A stretch of 64,000 nucleotides of DNA from Phascolarctos cinereus (GCF_002099425.1 NW_018344254.1:1589001-1653000); one strand, 5' to 3'; counted from the stretch's first letter, positions 30,901 through 41,194 are shown. Made by a program: numbers and translations. The notes: generated from the sequence alone by a model not told the origin.

Positions 30901-31552
30901 CGTGTTTGGACAATGTTATATGGCAGTCAAAGTAACTGATACTGATTTTGGCCGCACTAATGGAAGCCCAGTGTCTATGATTAGGAAATAATAGTTCTAT
31001 TGCTTTGAGAACTTGTCAGACATCTGGGAAATTATTGAGTTTAGTTCTGGGCACTATGTTTTAGGAAGGATTTTTTAAAACTGGGGAATGTACAGAGAAG
31101 GGCAACAAGGATAGTGATGGACCTTGAGATCATAGCCCAGGACGCTCAGTTTAAGAAATTCAATGTTTAGGCTGGAGAAGAGAAGACTAGGGTTTGTGGA
31201 GAGTATGGTTTAATAGCCACACTGAAGTATCTCAAGGGCTACCATGCAGAAGGTGGATTAGGCTTCATCTGCAACCAGGAACAACAGGCAGGAATTTCAA
31301 AGAAGCAAATTTGAGCTGAATGTTAGGAATGACATAACTTCCTAACAATTAAAAAGGTATCCAAAAGCAGAAGGTACTGCCTCAAGAAGCAACAGTAGGC
31401 TCTTCCTCACTGGGGGTCTCCATGCAAAGGCTGGATGCCCACTATCCCTGTATGTCGTAGAGGGGATGCCTTTTTAGGTAATAATGGGACTAGGCAATCT
31501 CTGAGGTCTGGCCCAAATGTAAGATTCTGTGACTCTGAAAGAGCTGAGTGAA
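27990..31552 (+). mobile_element. CR1/L3 LINE: ORF2 (endonuclease end, RT start) and 3' UTR, split by an L1
   Basis: Part 1 (27990-28905): the endonuclease block 'gatgggaaattcaattaccc' reads MGNFNYPNICW, the GDFNxP motif of LINE endonucleases; a segment at 28805-28900 reads KSFKSYTGEKENQRIG. Part 2 (30446-31552): the frame 30737-30991 gives 'VEMGYLDFGKTFDKVTQAFL', RT motif A (DFSKAFDxV) with changes, then the 3' UTR 'aggctggagaagagaagac', 'agaggggatgcctttttagg'. About 2 kb of L3 in total. Numerous stops; long dead. Confidence 0.85.
28905..30445 (+). mobile_element. L1 LINE, internally deleted: ORF2 start joined to ORF2 end and 3' UTR
   Basis: 29150-29400 encodes the L1 endonuclease N-terminus ('tgtttacaagagacacacttg' reads CLQETHL, and 'ggggtagcaatcatgatctc' reads GVAIMIS). 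At about 29440 it jumps to the 3' region. Frame 29747-30037 gives 'PAIPLLGLYPKELKEKGKGP' and 'CPSIGEWLNRLWHLIVMEYY', the L1 ORF2 end. A 3' UTR and an A-rich end follow at 30420-30445. RT is missing, so it moved, if at all, in trans. Confidence 0.88.
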
Positions 31553-32008
31553 TTATATTTTGTTGATGCCCCCTACACACATCTGCCATTCGGGATAGCT
31601 CTTACATTCACTTGTACTTTTACTCAAAGGTAAGAGATTCAGTTCCCGCCATTAAAATACCCAAAATCCAAATATTGCTTAGCATCTCCCCAGGTCCCCA
31701 AATGCCTAGGATCTGAGACAACTGGGTATAGAATGAAGTTTGAAGAATGCTTAATATTTGTCTTTGATATCCTCTAATTGGCCTTCCTGGGGCTATCTTC
31801 CACCTTCAAGCCTTCTATATAACCCAACTTCCAAGGAGTCATTGCCCTCAGGCTGCCCAAACACCACCCTCCACTCTGCTTCCTGTCCCATACCTAGGCC
31901 CCTAGCAATGTTCCAGACCCCAATATTGTCCCCTGTACTTTCCACCCCTCCTCCTACCACATTAAAAATTCTCACTACTTCAGAATGGCAGGCCTCAGGA
32001 AAATATAA
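31553..32008. other. No gene or clear repeat seen
   Basis: Unique-looking, pyrimidine-rich in the second half. An 85-residue plus frame (31758-32015) is Pro/Ser/Thr-rich without a domain. Confidence 0.4.
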
Positions 32009-33160
32009 AAAATGAAGCAATCTACATAAAATCAAAAAGCTTTTATGTAGAAAACAATTAATTCAGATAGGTTAAGAAGGGAATGGTCAACTTGAGATAA
32101 ATTTTTTCATCCAAGAGCTCTGATGAGGCTTTGATATCCAAGATAGATAATTAACAGAAAATATAGAGGGAGTGCAAAAGTCTTAGTGGAATTTTAAGCT
32201 TTAATAGCTTAACTAAGACTTTTGGGATACCCAGTATAATACCAAAAGCCATTCCCCAATGAATTCATTGTCAAAGAGTATGAACCAATAGTTCTCAAAA
32301 GAAAAATTGCCAACTATTAACAACCACATGAAAGAATGCTCAAAATCACTAATACAAGAGAATGCAAGTCAGAACAATTCTGAGTCTTCTCCTCATACCT
32401 GGGAAATGCACCAAGATGAAAAAAGGTGGGAATAGTCAATGTTGGAGGGGCCGTGGAAAGACAGCCACACTGGTGTACTGTTTGTTTGGCTTTGATATGA
32501 TGCAACCATTCTGGAAAGCAATTTGGAATTGTGCAAATAAAAGGATTTGACCAAGAGATTCCACTGTTAGCCATATACCCCAAGGAGATCAATGTGTCTT
32601 TGAAAGGCTCCATATACATCAAAATATCCATAGCAGAACTTTTTGGGTGGCAGAAATAAAGTTGATGGCCATTGGTCAGGGAATAGCTAACAAAAAAACT
32701 GTGGAACATGAATGTAATGGAATATTGCTCTCTAAGAAACAATAAAAGTGATGAGTATTGAGGAGCATGGAAAAATTTGCATGAATAAAAAGGACAGTAA
32801 GCAAAACCAGGCAAGCAACACACATTAACAATTATAACAATATAAACAGGAAAAAAAAAAGTAAGAATAAAACAATCAAAATAGAATGTTGTAAAATTAT
32901 AAAGACCAAACTAGGTCCCCCCAGAAAAGGATTTGAGAAGACTGCTCCTTTGTAGAGGCTGGGGACCACAGGTGAGGAATATTGTATACACTGTCAGATT
33001 TCTTTCAATGTGTCGATTGGTCTGTTGAGTTTTAAGTTTCTTTTTCTTTGTTATAAGGGACAGCTCTCTGAAAGGGGCAGAGGGAAGGATTCAGGGGAAA
33101 TGTAGGTGATATAGAAAACAAAAGAAAGCTATCACAATGTAAAATAATGAAGCAATCTGA
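32009..33160 (+). mobile_element. L1 LINE: ORF2 end and 3' UTR, carrying a mariner MITE
   Basis: 'aaatcaaaaagcttttatgt', 'aaaagccattccccaatga', 'tgcaaccattctggaaagc', 'aatggaatattgctctct', then 3' UTR 'gttataagggacagctctc' and 'gtaggtgatatagaaaac'. More diverged than the 28.9-30.4 kb copy. Confidence 0.85.
32166..32234. mobile_element. Mariner-type MITE, 69 bp, inserted in L1
   Basis: A near-palindrome: left end gagggagtgcaaaagtctta and right end taagacttttgggataccc inverted, with a short A/T-rich centre. TA dinucleotides flank both ends (32164-32165 and 32235-32236), the mariner target. The L1 reads on without loss on either side. Confidence 0.85.
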
Positions 33161-33184
33161 TTTAAATTTATCTTGGGTTTATTT

Positions 33185-33365
33185 TGGATATATTTGAAAT
33201 ATAATTCTTCATGTACATCTTGCCTCCTCCAATATAATGTCAACTTCTTGACATCAGAGATTGTTTTCATTTTTGTCTTTGTAGCTCTAACACCTAAAAT
33301 AATGCCTGAAATTTTGAGGTGCTTAATAAATGTTTATTGGTTGTTTCATTGATTCATTCATTCAC
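33185..33365 (+). mobile_element. L2 3' end
   Basis: 'cttgacatcagagattgt', 'ttttgtctttgtagctc', 'gtgcttaataaatgtttatt', then 'tgattcattcattc'. Confidence 0.85.
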
Positions 33366-33479
33366 AAGAAGAGTATGACTAATAGGTCCCCTTAAACTCC
33401 CTGGGATTACTAGCATTTAAAAATCTCAATCTATAATCCAACTTCACTGCCAGCATTACCTCTCCAAAATTCTGTATAT

Positions 33480-33642
33480 CTCAGAAAGTAGTGAGCTCCC
33501 CATCACTGGCCTCCTTCAGTCAGAAGCTGGATGACCACTACTTGGAATAATGAAGGATGGATTCCAATTCAGGTCTAGTTAAAACTAAACAGCCTCTAGC
33601 GTCCCTTCCAACTCTGAGACTTGGTGATTCCATGATTCTTTG
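33480..33642 (+). mobile_element. CR1/L3 3' end
   Basis: 'gtagtgagctccccatcac', 'agaagctggatgaccacta', 'gcgtcccttccaactctg', ending 'tgattccatgattct', the L3 terminal repeat. Confidence 0.8.
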
Positions 33643-33769
33643 GTCCCATTAGAAACTCAACCACAACTGAATAACTGAACTACTTCCCTCTTCCTTTTAA
33701 TTGTCCTGTTTCTGCTCCTAGTGGCTCCATCTTTAAAGTCAAGTTGACTTTTAACCATGAAGTCATGCT

Positions 33770-34055
33770 AACTTCTGAACATGTTGCTTGTCTCCTCCAA
33801 GAAAGTGAAAGCTCCTTGAAGGAAGGGACTATTTCTGGCTTTGTTCTGTATACTCAGGGCCTAGAACAGTGTCTGACGCATGGTAGGGACTTGATAAGAG
33901 CTTGTTTGAATTGAATCAAATACATTTGCCACCTCATACTGTCCTTCCTTCACCGTGTGTCTTCCATTCTTCTCCTCCATCCCAGTCTTGGCCCTCATTA
34001 CCTTTCACTTGGACTATTGCGATAGCTTCCAACCTGGCCTCCAGACTGCATAGTA
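33770..34055 (+). mobile_element. L2 3' end followed by an L2 ORF2 scrap
   Basis: 33770-33920: 'gaaagctccttgaaggaagg', 'agggcctagaacagtgtc'. 33965-34050: 'cattacctttcacttggac', 'tattgcgatagcttcc'. Confidence 0.7.
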
Positions 34056-34089
34056 GTATTTAATTCAAAAGTTTGCCACTTGGTGGGCT

Positions 34090-34600
34090 GATAGTTCTTG
34101 TTATGCCATCCATGTCTTTGTTATCCTCAAACTTGATAAGCCTGCCATCTACACCTTCATTCAAACCACTGATAAGAACGTTCGACAGGTTAGGACCAAG
34201 CACAGATCTCTAGGGCACTTCACCAGAGACCCGCTTCCTAGGGGTATGCTGGAACCAGTTTGAGTCAATCGCTAATTTTTCAATGTGAGCATTTGTACCC
34301 CCGGAATGGGCAAACTGCAAACCCAGACTTAATTGATTGTTTCATTGATGGTGTAGTCTTTAAAAAATGATGGGGAAAACAATAAAGTGAATTATGCTTA
34401 AAAGTGGGTCTTGTGCACTTTTTTTGAGAGAGAGAGAGAGCTAGTTGTTACATATTTATCAGTCCCTCTTCATGCAACCATTAGTGACTGACTAATCATT
34501 CATCAAGTGTACTGATGTCTGGCCCACATCTCCCCATCTTGTCTAGGATAACATAAGAGACTCCATTTAATTCTCATAATAGTGTGGACAGCCTGAGGTA
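34090..34600 (-). mobile_element. CR1/L3 ORF2 fragment split by an unclassified repeat
   Basis: Reverse L3: 'atcctcaaacttgataagcc', 'gaccaagcacagatctctag', then after 34465 'gatgtctggcccacatctcc' and 'cttgtctaggataacataag'. The parts are contiguous in other L3 copies. Confidence 0.75.
34244..34465 (+). mobile_element. Unclassified ~220-bp repeat, copy 1
   Basis: Shared landmarks of the family in order: 'tgtgagcatttgtaccc', 'ggcaaactgcaaacccag', 'cttaattgattgtttcattg', 'gaattatgcttaaaagtg', 'agctagttgttacatattta'. It interrupts an L3, so it is a mobile insert. A short GA run is added near 34425-34440. Confidence 0.65.
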
Positions 34601-34659
34601 TAAAGCTAAACCCCAATCTTAAAGATATCACTTAAGGTGAGCAGGAAAGACAGTGACGC

Positions 34660-34845
34660 TCAGGGGAGAGAGCAATGATTTGGAGTCAGATGACCTGGCT
34701 TTGAATCACAGCTCTACTACTCACTGCCTAAATGGCCTTGGACTGGTCTCTTCAACTCGCTGAGCCCCAGTTTCACCATAAAAGGAAAGGTTTGTGCTAG
34801 ATGCCCTGTGCAGTAACACCCCACCCCAGCCTAAAAATCTATGAT
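34660..34845 (+). mobile_element. MIR
   Basis: 'tttggagtcagatgacctgg', 'tcacagctctactactcac', 'tctatgatact' at the end. Confidence 0.75.
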
Positions 34846-34847
34846 AC

Positions 34848-34930
34848 TTAATCAACAAGCATTTATTAATCACTTCCTATTTGCCAGGTGCCATGCTAAG
34901 TGTAGGGATACAGGGAAAGGTGGCAATCTA
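34848..34930 (-). mobile_element. L2 3' end
   Basis: 'taatcaacaagcatttatta', 'tgccaggtgccatgctaag'. Confidence 0.85.
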
Positions 34931-35655
34931 GTGTTTGGAGGGCACCCTTAAGCTGTTCATCTGGGCTGCTATGAGAGGAGCAGCAGGAGGGCGTTTCAGA
35001 CAACCTAGATATCCACCATGCCCTGTTTCCAGAGCCCTCAGGAAGCTAATCATGGAGGGCTGAGAAGGCTTAACCACTGGCTCTCCAAAGCAGAAGCTAG
35101 GATTTCCCCTTGATGACATTCTAGTTCAGCAGAGGCAAGGGAGAAGTGGGGCCCTACACTATTTAACAGCTTCTGACCCCCCATCAGCTTCAGGACACCT
35201 GAAGGTCATGGGGCCCAGCCTGAGCGCCAGGACTTGGCTCCAGCTTGAGGGGAGGGGAGCAGAGAGCTCACTCACCACATCTGGAATAGATTTGAGCTTC
35301 AAGAGCAACAAGGAATACATTTGGATTGATGCTTACTCATTGGAGAACAGGGGGAATGTCCTGGCCTTCCATAGGCTGGAGTCCCTCTGGTGAATCCACC
35401 CGGCCAGGCAAAACGGGACCTTCTTTTGGGCTAACAGCTGATCAACCATTGAAGTCCAATCACAAACCTCAGAACCATTTTCCCTCCCACTCCCCTCCAA
35501 GCTGCTCCTCCTTAACTCCCTCCACCCCCACTTTGCTGGGCTTCACTAAATTAGAGTCAGGTTGGGGAGGCTAATGATCTTCAGTTCTCCTAACTGGTCT
35601 CGTGGGCCCTGGTCCTCTTCTCCAGTTCACCTATCACACAGCCCTCATGGTGCTT
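34931..35655. other. No gene or clear repeat seen
   Basis: Unique-looking 700 bp. Short frames (61-139 residues) show no domain or reliable splice context. Confidence 0.4.
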
Positions 35656-35657
35656 TA

Positions 35658-35858
35658 GCCCCTGCCCAAGACACAGAGTTTAGAGCTAGGGGGTCCCTTA
35701 GAAGTATGGAGCTCAATCACCTTATTTTCCAGCTAAGACAACTGAGGCCCAGACCGGTGAGAACTTGCCTAAGGTCACACAGGGATGAGCAGCCTACATG
35801 GCCCCTCGACTCCCTGAGCAAACACCTAAGTTTCTTTAACCTGTGTCACTCTGCCTCC
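35658..35858 (-). mobile_element. MIR3-like element
   Basis: 'gagttt...agagctaggggg' region, 'gacaactgaggcccagac', 'cctaaggtcacacaggg'. Confidence 0.65.
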
Positions 35859-35974
35859 CCCTTCTATAGATTCCTGTGGCCTCTAGGGGAAGATCACAAA
35901 CTCCTCAACATGACAGTTAAGTCTCCAATCTGGCTTTTTAGCCTTATTTTATATTATCTCCCTTTCTGCATTCC

Positions 35975-36440
35975 CTGTTGAATGAATGAACAAATGAAGT
36001 AAGCAACCCACCGACAAAGGAATGAGTGATGAACAAAAGAATGTACGGACAACTGATCGACAAATGAATGAAAAAGCATTTATGATGTGCCATCAACTGG
36101 GCCACAGATACAAAACCCAAAGCAATCCTTAGCCTCAAGGGGCTTGTTGTCCAGTCATTTTCAGTTGTGTCCAACTCTCTGTGACCCCATGTGGGGTTTT
36201 CTTGGCAAAGATACTAGTGTGGCTTTGCCATTTCCTTCTCCAGCTCATCTTACAGATGAGGAAACTGAGGCAAACAGAGTGAAGTGACTTGCCCAGAGTC
36301 ACACAGCTAGTAAATGTCTAAGGCCAGATTTGAGTTCAGGAAGATGAGAGTCTTCCTGACTCCAGGCCCAGCACTCTAACCACTGAGTCACCTAGCTGAC
36401 TTACATTTTAACAAAAGAGGACAATACATATGGGAAAGTG
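35975..36440 (-). mobile_element. L2 3' end with an expanded terminal repeat, split by a SINE
   Basis: A run of degenerate GAATGAA/GACAAAT words (35978-36070) expands the L2 terminal repeat. L2 then reads 'aaaagcatttatgatgtgcc', 'agcctcaaggggcttg' and resumes at 36399 'ttacattttaacaaaag'. Confidence 0.75.
36141..36398 (-). mobile_element. SINE, MAR1-like, inserted in L2
   Basis: 'cattttcagttgtgtccaac', 'ggggttttcttggcaaag', 'gatgaggaaactgaggc', 'gagtcacctagctgac'. Confidence 0.93.
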
Positions 36441-36480
36441 ATGGCTAGAGATGGTTCCTTTGATCTGGGAAGCCACAGGG

Positions 36481-36655
36481 AATCAGAGGATTTAAATTTC
36501 AATCTGGAAGGGACCCTAGAAATAGCCTTGTCCAACCACCTCATCTTACAAGTGGGGAAACAGAGGCCAAGGAAGATTAAATGATTTGCTGAAGAGCCCA
36601 GGTTCAGACCCAGATCTTCTCATTTCCAAGGCTGCACCCTCTCCTCTGGGCCATC
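36481..36655 (-). mobile_element. MIR3-like element
   Basis: 'tggaagggaccctagaaat', 'ccaaccacctcatcttac', 'ggggaaacagaggccaag'. Confidence 0.75.
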
Positions 36656-36988
36656 TTGGTGAGTGGAGCCTTCCTAGACTCCTCGAAGAAAGAAGTGAAG
36701 ATTCCTTCCTCCAATTTTCTTAGAGCCCTTTGCCTGAATTATCTCTGGTGGCCCAATTAAATTTTTTGGAATCCAGAACCTCTAGGCTGGAGGGGCCCCT
36801 CATGGCCAGCCCAGCCAAGCTGAGCCTGAACGAGAGTCTCTGCTAAGTGGTCAGTCACCATCCTGCCTTGGCTCACCCCTCCCTTTGCTTCCTTCAAAGC
36901 TCAAAGTAGAAACATCACCCTCTGCTTGAGGCCACTCCAGAGCCACCCTCCAGATGCTAATGTCTCCCTCCCCCAAAAAATTACCTTG
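36656..36988. other. No gene or clear repeat seen
   Basis: Nothing I can name; no convincing frame. Confidence 0.4.
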
Positions 36989-36989
36989 T

Positions 36990-37130
36990 ATTTGCTTTGT
37001 GGGTGGTTTGTATGGAGTGTAAGCTTGTTGAAGTCAGGGGCTGTCTGACTTTTATCTTTGTAAGACAAATTCCCTTTAATTAAGTTACATTTTAGGTATT
37101 TAATAAGTTTTGGCTGATTAATTAAAGAAT
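36990..37130 (+). mobile_element. L2 3' end
   Basis: 'gtgtaagcttgttgaagtc', 'tttaggtatttaataag', 'tttggctgattaattaaag'. Confidence 0.7.
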
Positions 37131-37134
37131 AAGA

Positions 37135-37232
37135 ACTCATATTTCAGATTCCTAGTCTGTAAGACAAAGGGGTTGGACTTGATGGCCTCTAAGAGACTCT
37201 CCAGCTCTAAAATTTATTATCCTTTAATTTAG
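37135..37232 (+). mobile_element. MIR 3' part
   Basis: 'ggttggacttgatggcctc' and 'ctctccagctctaaaattt'. Confidence 0.6.
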
Positions 37233-37274
37233 ACAATGGTTTAAGGCAGAGCTTCTCAATTTGGTATTGGGGAA

Positions 37275-37487
37275 CTTGTGGGAGAGAGGGAAAGAGACAC
37301 ATATGGATGGATAGCTAGATAGACAATGGATAGATGGATGATGGATAGATAGACAATGGGTAAACAGAGAGAGACGGTAGATAGATGATGGATAGATACA
37401 TAGATATTCACACACAAGTCATCACCCTCATGATGGTGATCATGAGGAGACAACAACAAAATATGGGTGGATAGAAATAGATAGACG
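37275..37487. repeat. Degenerate (GATA/GATG)n microsatellite
   Basis: Mixed gata, gatg and caat words inside the MITE. Minus-strand frames of the 'YLSIHHLS' type come from it. Confidence 0.85.
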
Positions 37488-37558
37488 ATTTTTTCAATAG
37501 ACTTGGTTTACTTTGAAATCCTATGTATTTCATTTTATTCTTTTAAAAACATGATTCT

Positions 37559-37716
37559 ATGGGCAGCTAGGTGGTGCAGTGGATAGAGCACCAGCCCTGG
37601 ATTCAGGAGGACCTGAGTTTAAATCCAACCTCAGACACATAACACTTACTAGCTGTGTGACCCTGAGCAAGTCACTTAACCCCATTGCCTAACCAAAAAA
37701 AAAAAAAGAAAGAAAG
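37559..37716 (+). mobile_element. Short RTE-type SINE with clear target-site duplication
   Basis: 'gggcagctaggtggtgcag', 'ggattcaggaggacctgag', 'cacttaaccccattgcc', then an A-rich/AAAG tail. Flanked by 13-bp perfect duplications aaaacatgattct at 37546-37558 and 37717-37729. Confidence 0.95.
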
Positions 37717-37804
37717 AAAACATGATTCTGAGAAGGAGTCCATTGGTTTCATTGGAACATGCAAAGGGTGCACAACACAAAAAAGGTGAAGAGCTCTACC
37801 TTGA

Positions 37805-38022
37805 TGTTTCCGAGGTTCTTTACATCCATTATCTCAGTGTGGCTTTACTATAAGCCCCAGACACAGGATCTATTATTACCTCCACCATGCAGAAGAATAA
37901 CTGAAACAAATTAAACTATTTGCCCAAGGTTACATAATTACTTAGTGTCTGAGCCAGGATTTAAACTCAGGTCTTCTGGACTCTAATTCCCACATTCTAT
38001 CCTCTATACTAGTTGTCCATGT
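37805..38022 (-). mobile_element. MIR
   Basis: 'ggttctttacatccattatc', 'ttgcccaaggttacataa', 'aaactcaggtcttctgg'. Confidence 0.75.
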
Positions 38023-38945
38023 CTTAAAAAGCTCCAGTGAAAGGTAACTCAACGCGTCTCAAGATGATTCATCCCATTTTGAGGGAAGTCTTACTTGACA
38101 CTAAGCCAGTCTTTGTATCATTCCACCCACTCCCTGAGGTTCCTATTTTGACCCCTCGATGGCACTGAGCCTTCTCACATGAGCTCCCACTTCAGCCATT
38201 CACCAAGCTCCGTATCATTTGTCCCCCTAGAGCTACTCCAACATGTCTTTTCCCATGCAGAAACTAATGGAGGCTCAACCTTTGCCCATCAGATGGAAGA
38301 AGTTGAAAGAGTTCCCTGATCAACTGAATGAGCTAGCAGTCTGGTGAGCCTTTGTTTGGATTTTGATTTTATCTAATCACTTGGGGTTATTCAGCTGGCT
38401 CAGATACTCATGGGAAGGAGCCACCCTTTGAGCTAGGACTGAAAAAAAGGAAGTCTTTATCAAAGACTCGGACTTTTCTGCCTTTTTTCTCCTTTTCTGA
38501 GCGCTGGTCAGAGAGAACAGACCCCCACAAGGAGATATTGGTCCCTGGGAAGCGTCGGTGCATTGGTACACTCCCTACAGGCTGAGTTCCCCCTGTTATC
38601 CACCATCCTGCAGCTTCTGAGGCAGCAGAGGGGTAGCATGGCTTCCCAGAGTCTGAGTGCCTGGATCCTGCCCTGAAGATGCAAGAACAGGGACACTGGC
38701 TTTAAGCCTCATGGCCTCTCAAGAAGGAAACCACACAACCAAGTAGCTTCAACCAGAGTTTCATCTCCAGTTCCCAAATGCTAGAATGAACACTTTGGGG
38801 ACCTATTAGCAAGTGCTTGATCTAAACCAACTGGCCACAATCCCCATGATCCATAACAGGGGGATACCCATCAGGGACTCGAACCCAGAGGTCATAAATA
38901 TACCCGCAAATTCTCTGGATATTAGCACCCAAACACATACCCTTG
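38023..38945. other. No gene or clear repeat seen
   Basis: 900 bp of mostly unique-looking sequence. Overlapping minus frames at 38377-38571 and 38508-38696 lack any domain. Confidence 0.4.
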
Positions 38946-38946
38946 T

Positions 38947-38986
<40 letters not shown>
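38947..38986. repeat. (CA)n microsatellite, about 18 units
   Basis: Pure CA run. Confidence 0.97.
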
Positions 38987-38987
<1 letters not shown>

Positions 38988-39049
38988 AATCACACTCCCT
39001 TGGCTTTGCAAATACTCTGAAAGCACGGACAGACGTGACTTCTGAGCCA

Positions 39050-39140
39050 ACCTCATCAGTGATCATTAAAATATCTGGGAGGATGGGAGAAGTGCCAGAA
39101 GGGAAACTGTTGTTCTGATCTCCATAAAAAGGAGAAAAGA
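39050..39140 (+). mobile_element. CR1/L3 ORF2 scrap
   Basis: 'tctgggaggatgggagaag', 'gttctgatctccataaaaag' follow the L3 stretch before the RT. Confidence 0.5.
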
Positions 39141-39159
39141 GCCTGCTGGCTAAAGACTC

Positions 39160-39335
39160 AGCTCCGGGCTGAGAGAGGAAGAGCGAGCACTGACTCTAGA
39201 GTCAGAAAGACTTGAGTTCAAAGCCCACTTCTGAAACTTACTAGTAAGCAAGTGACATGCGCTCTCTGGGTAATAGATGGAAAGTGCTTTTCAGATGTGA
39301 AAGAGCTACATAAATGTCAGTGATCATTGTTCTAA
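39160..39335 (+). mobile_element. MIR, internally shortened
   Basis: 'ctctagagtcagaaagacttg' region, 'ttgagttcaaagcccac', 'gatgtgaaagagctacataa'. Confidence 0.75.
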
Positions 39336-39734
39336 GCCGTACACCGTGCAGCCCCTTCTCTCTTACTCCGTTAGCTGGTTTCCTCCCCTCTTTACCAGCT
39401 GCTTCTTGTCAGCCGAGACCTCTCCTCCGTTCTCTGATGCTTGGAGATTCTTAGCTACTTCACTGTTTACCGCTGAAGACTCAGCCTCCTAAGTCTTGCC
39501 CTGGCTCTCCGAGGCTGTCCTGCCTCTAAAGGGTGGACACAGTAAACACCAGCCCCAGGCTTGCCTCAGTGATCTCTCTCAGTCCAGCTTCTCCGAATGT
39601 TTCCCAGCCATCGCTATGACCTGCCCCTTGAGGCTGACAGATTGCTGATCCTCCCTTCTCCTGAGCCTGCTCATGGCTCCTCCAATGACAGGCCTTGGGC
39701 ACTTCTCACGGCAAAGTTCCTGCAGGGGGTATTT
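39336..39734. other. No gene or clear repeat seen
   Basis: Pyrimidine-rich, unique-looking. A 74-residue minus frame (39579-39803) overlaps the next repeat and is not credible. Confidence 0.4.
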
Positions 39735-39970
39735 GGACTCTAATAAGCTGCAGCCAGTCCCACCAGCTGCCAAGAACCGGTAGTGAAATGTCAGCATGAG
39801 CAATTAGACCTATGAAATCAGCAAACACTACAAATCAGAGATTGATTGTCTTGTTAATTGTCTAGATTTTTTTAAATGATTGGAAAAATGCTAATTATGC
39901 AAATTAAACTTGGAAGTGTGCTCTGCACTCGTATTTTTTGAAAGCCAGTTGTTAAATGTTTATCAACACA
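39735..39970 (+). mobile_element. Unclassified ~220-bp repeat, copy 2
   Basis: Family landmarks: 'cagcatgagcaattagacc', 'atcagcaaacactacaaatc', 'ttgattgtcttgttaattg', 'gctaattatgcaaatta', 'agccagttgttaaatgttta'. It includes an octamer-like atgcaaat. Confidence 0.65.
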
Positions 39971-40175
39971 AACCTTCCTCTATTTCTCTAAGCCTGTCCT
40001 CAAGATGAGGTTTGGATCACCCAAGGCTGGAATCAGGGAGGGGCCGAGCATCCCTGCCCGACACCCCCCCCCCCATGAAATCAAGGGCCCAGGCAAGTGC
40101 AGAAGGGATACACTCAAGGAAATGGACAAGTCAAGGCCACACACCCCTATCCTCCTATCCCAAAGCTATCCCCAG

Positions 40176-40485
40176 TCAATTAGTCAGCCAGTCAACAAAC
40201 ATTGGTGAAGTGCCTGTGATACATATGAAGCCATTCTAAGTGAGAGTACAAAAATAAAATGCAAAACCAATCCCTAGCCTCAAAGAGCTCACATTCTAAT
40301 GAGAGATAAAGTCCCCAAAAATGTATTCCATATATTCAAAGGGTAGGTTGGAATTTATCTCAGAAGGAAGGAACTAATAGTCAGGGAGGTTGGGGAAAAC
40401 CTCCTATAGAAGGCGGGGCTTGAGCTGCACCTAAAGGAAGCCAGGATGGGAGAGCATTCCAGGCATCGGAGACCGCCAGTGCAAA
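40176..40485 (-). mobile_element. L2 3' end and 3' UTR
   Basis: 'agccagtcaacaaacattgg', 'ctagcctcaaagagctcac', 'gggagagcattccaggcatc'. Ends at the junction with the next SINE. Confidence 0.8.
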
Positions 40486-40702
40486 AGCAGTCTGACTCTT
40501 CATGACCCCATGGACCTCTGTCGATGAGATTTTCTTGGCAAAGACACTGGAGTGGTTTGCCATGTCCTTCTCCAGTAGCAAAGAGAGTTTAAGTGACTTG
40601 CCCAGGGTTACACAGCCAGGACATTTCTGAAGCTGGATTTGAATTCAGGTCATCCTGATTCCAAGCCCAGCATTCTATCCACTGCACCACCTAGCTGCCT
40701 GT
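40486..40702 (-). mobile_element. SINE, MAR1-like (truncated tail)
   Basis: 'gactcttcatgaccccatgg', 'gattttcttggcaaagac', 'ctgcaccacctagctgcc'. The Alu-like 'gaggaaactgaggcaaac' middle is reduced to 'gtagcaaagagagtttaag'. Confidence 0.88.
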
Positions 40703-40839
40703 TATCTTTGTTATTTTTCAGTTATCATGTCCCAATGGTGTTTTTTATGCTTCCTGCATCTTCCCTTCCTCTCCAGACCTTTCTCTTTACCTACCAGATT
40801 TTCCCTCTTTACTGCACAATCCTGATTTACTACAATTTT

Positions 40840-41070
40840 CCAGGAGAACTTCTGGACTCCGGTTCCTCCCCACACCTTGTTAAGCAAAGTGCTACCAGAT
40901 CAATCTTGCTTAATCACTACTTAAATTACCTCTATCTCCTACTCAAACTTTCAGGGGCACCCTGGTTCCTGATACAGTGAATCTGAACTTCTCTACTTTC
41001 TTATACTAACAACTAGAAAGCCATCCAGCACCTAATAGATGTTTAATAAATGCTCAATGAATAGAAATGA
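40840..41070 (+). mobile_element. L2 ORF2 scrap and L2 3' end
   Basis: 'caatcttgcttaatcacta', 'ctactcaaactttcaggg'; then 41020-41070 'gatgtttaataaatgctcaa'. Confidence 0.6.
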
Positions 41071-41194
41071 CAGAGAGTTTGTTGACATTTAAGACTGCTA
41101 AGCATGGGATTATCTGGTTGTGGGAGTTAGGGGCTGGCTGGGGGAGGGAGCCATCCTTCTCTGGAGCTCTGTACACATAGACTAGATTCTTTTC

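Larger units (their letters stand above)
37246..37800 (+). mobile_element. hAT-type MITE carrying a microsatellite and a SINE
   Basis: 5' end 'agcttctcaatttggtattg'; body 'tttgaaatcctatgtattt', 'ttttaaaaacatgattct'; 3' part resumes at 37717 'aaaacatgattctgagaagg' and ends 'aggtgaagagctct'. The two inserts account for most of its 555-bp span. Confidence 0.75.

Noticed and set aside
32317-32823. A 168-residue minus frame
   Set aside because: Antisense of the L1 3' region; no domain and explained by the LINE.
35562-35981. A 139-residue plus frame
   Set aside because: Half lies in a reversed MIR3-like repeat; no domain, no splice support.
37224-37459. Regular GATA/GATG spacing considered as a CRISPR-like array
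   Set aside because: Units are 4 bp and degenerate; it is a microsatellite in a vertebrate genome.
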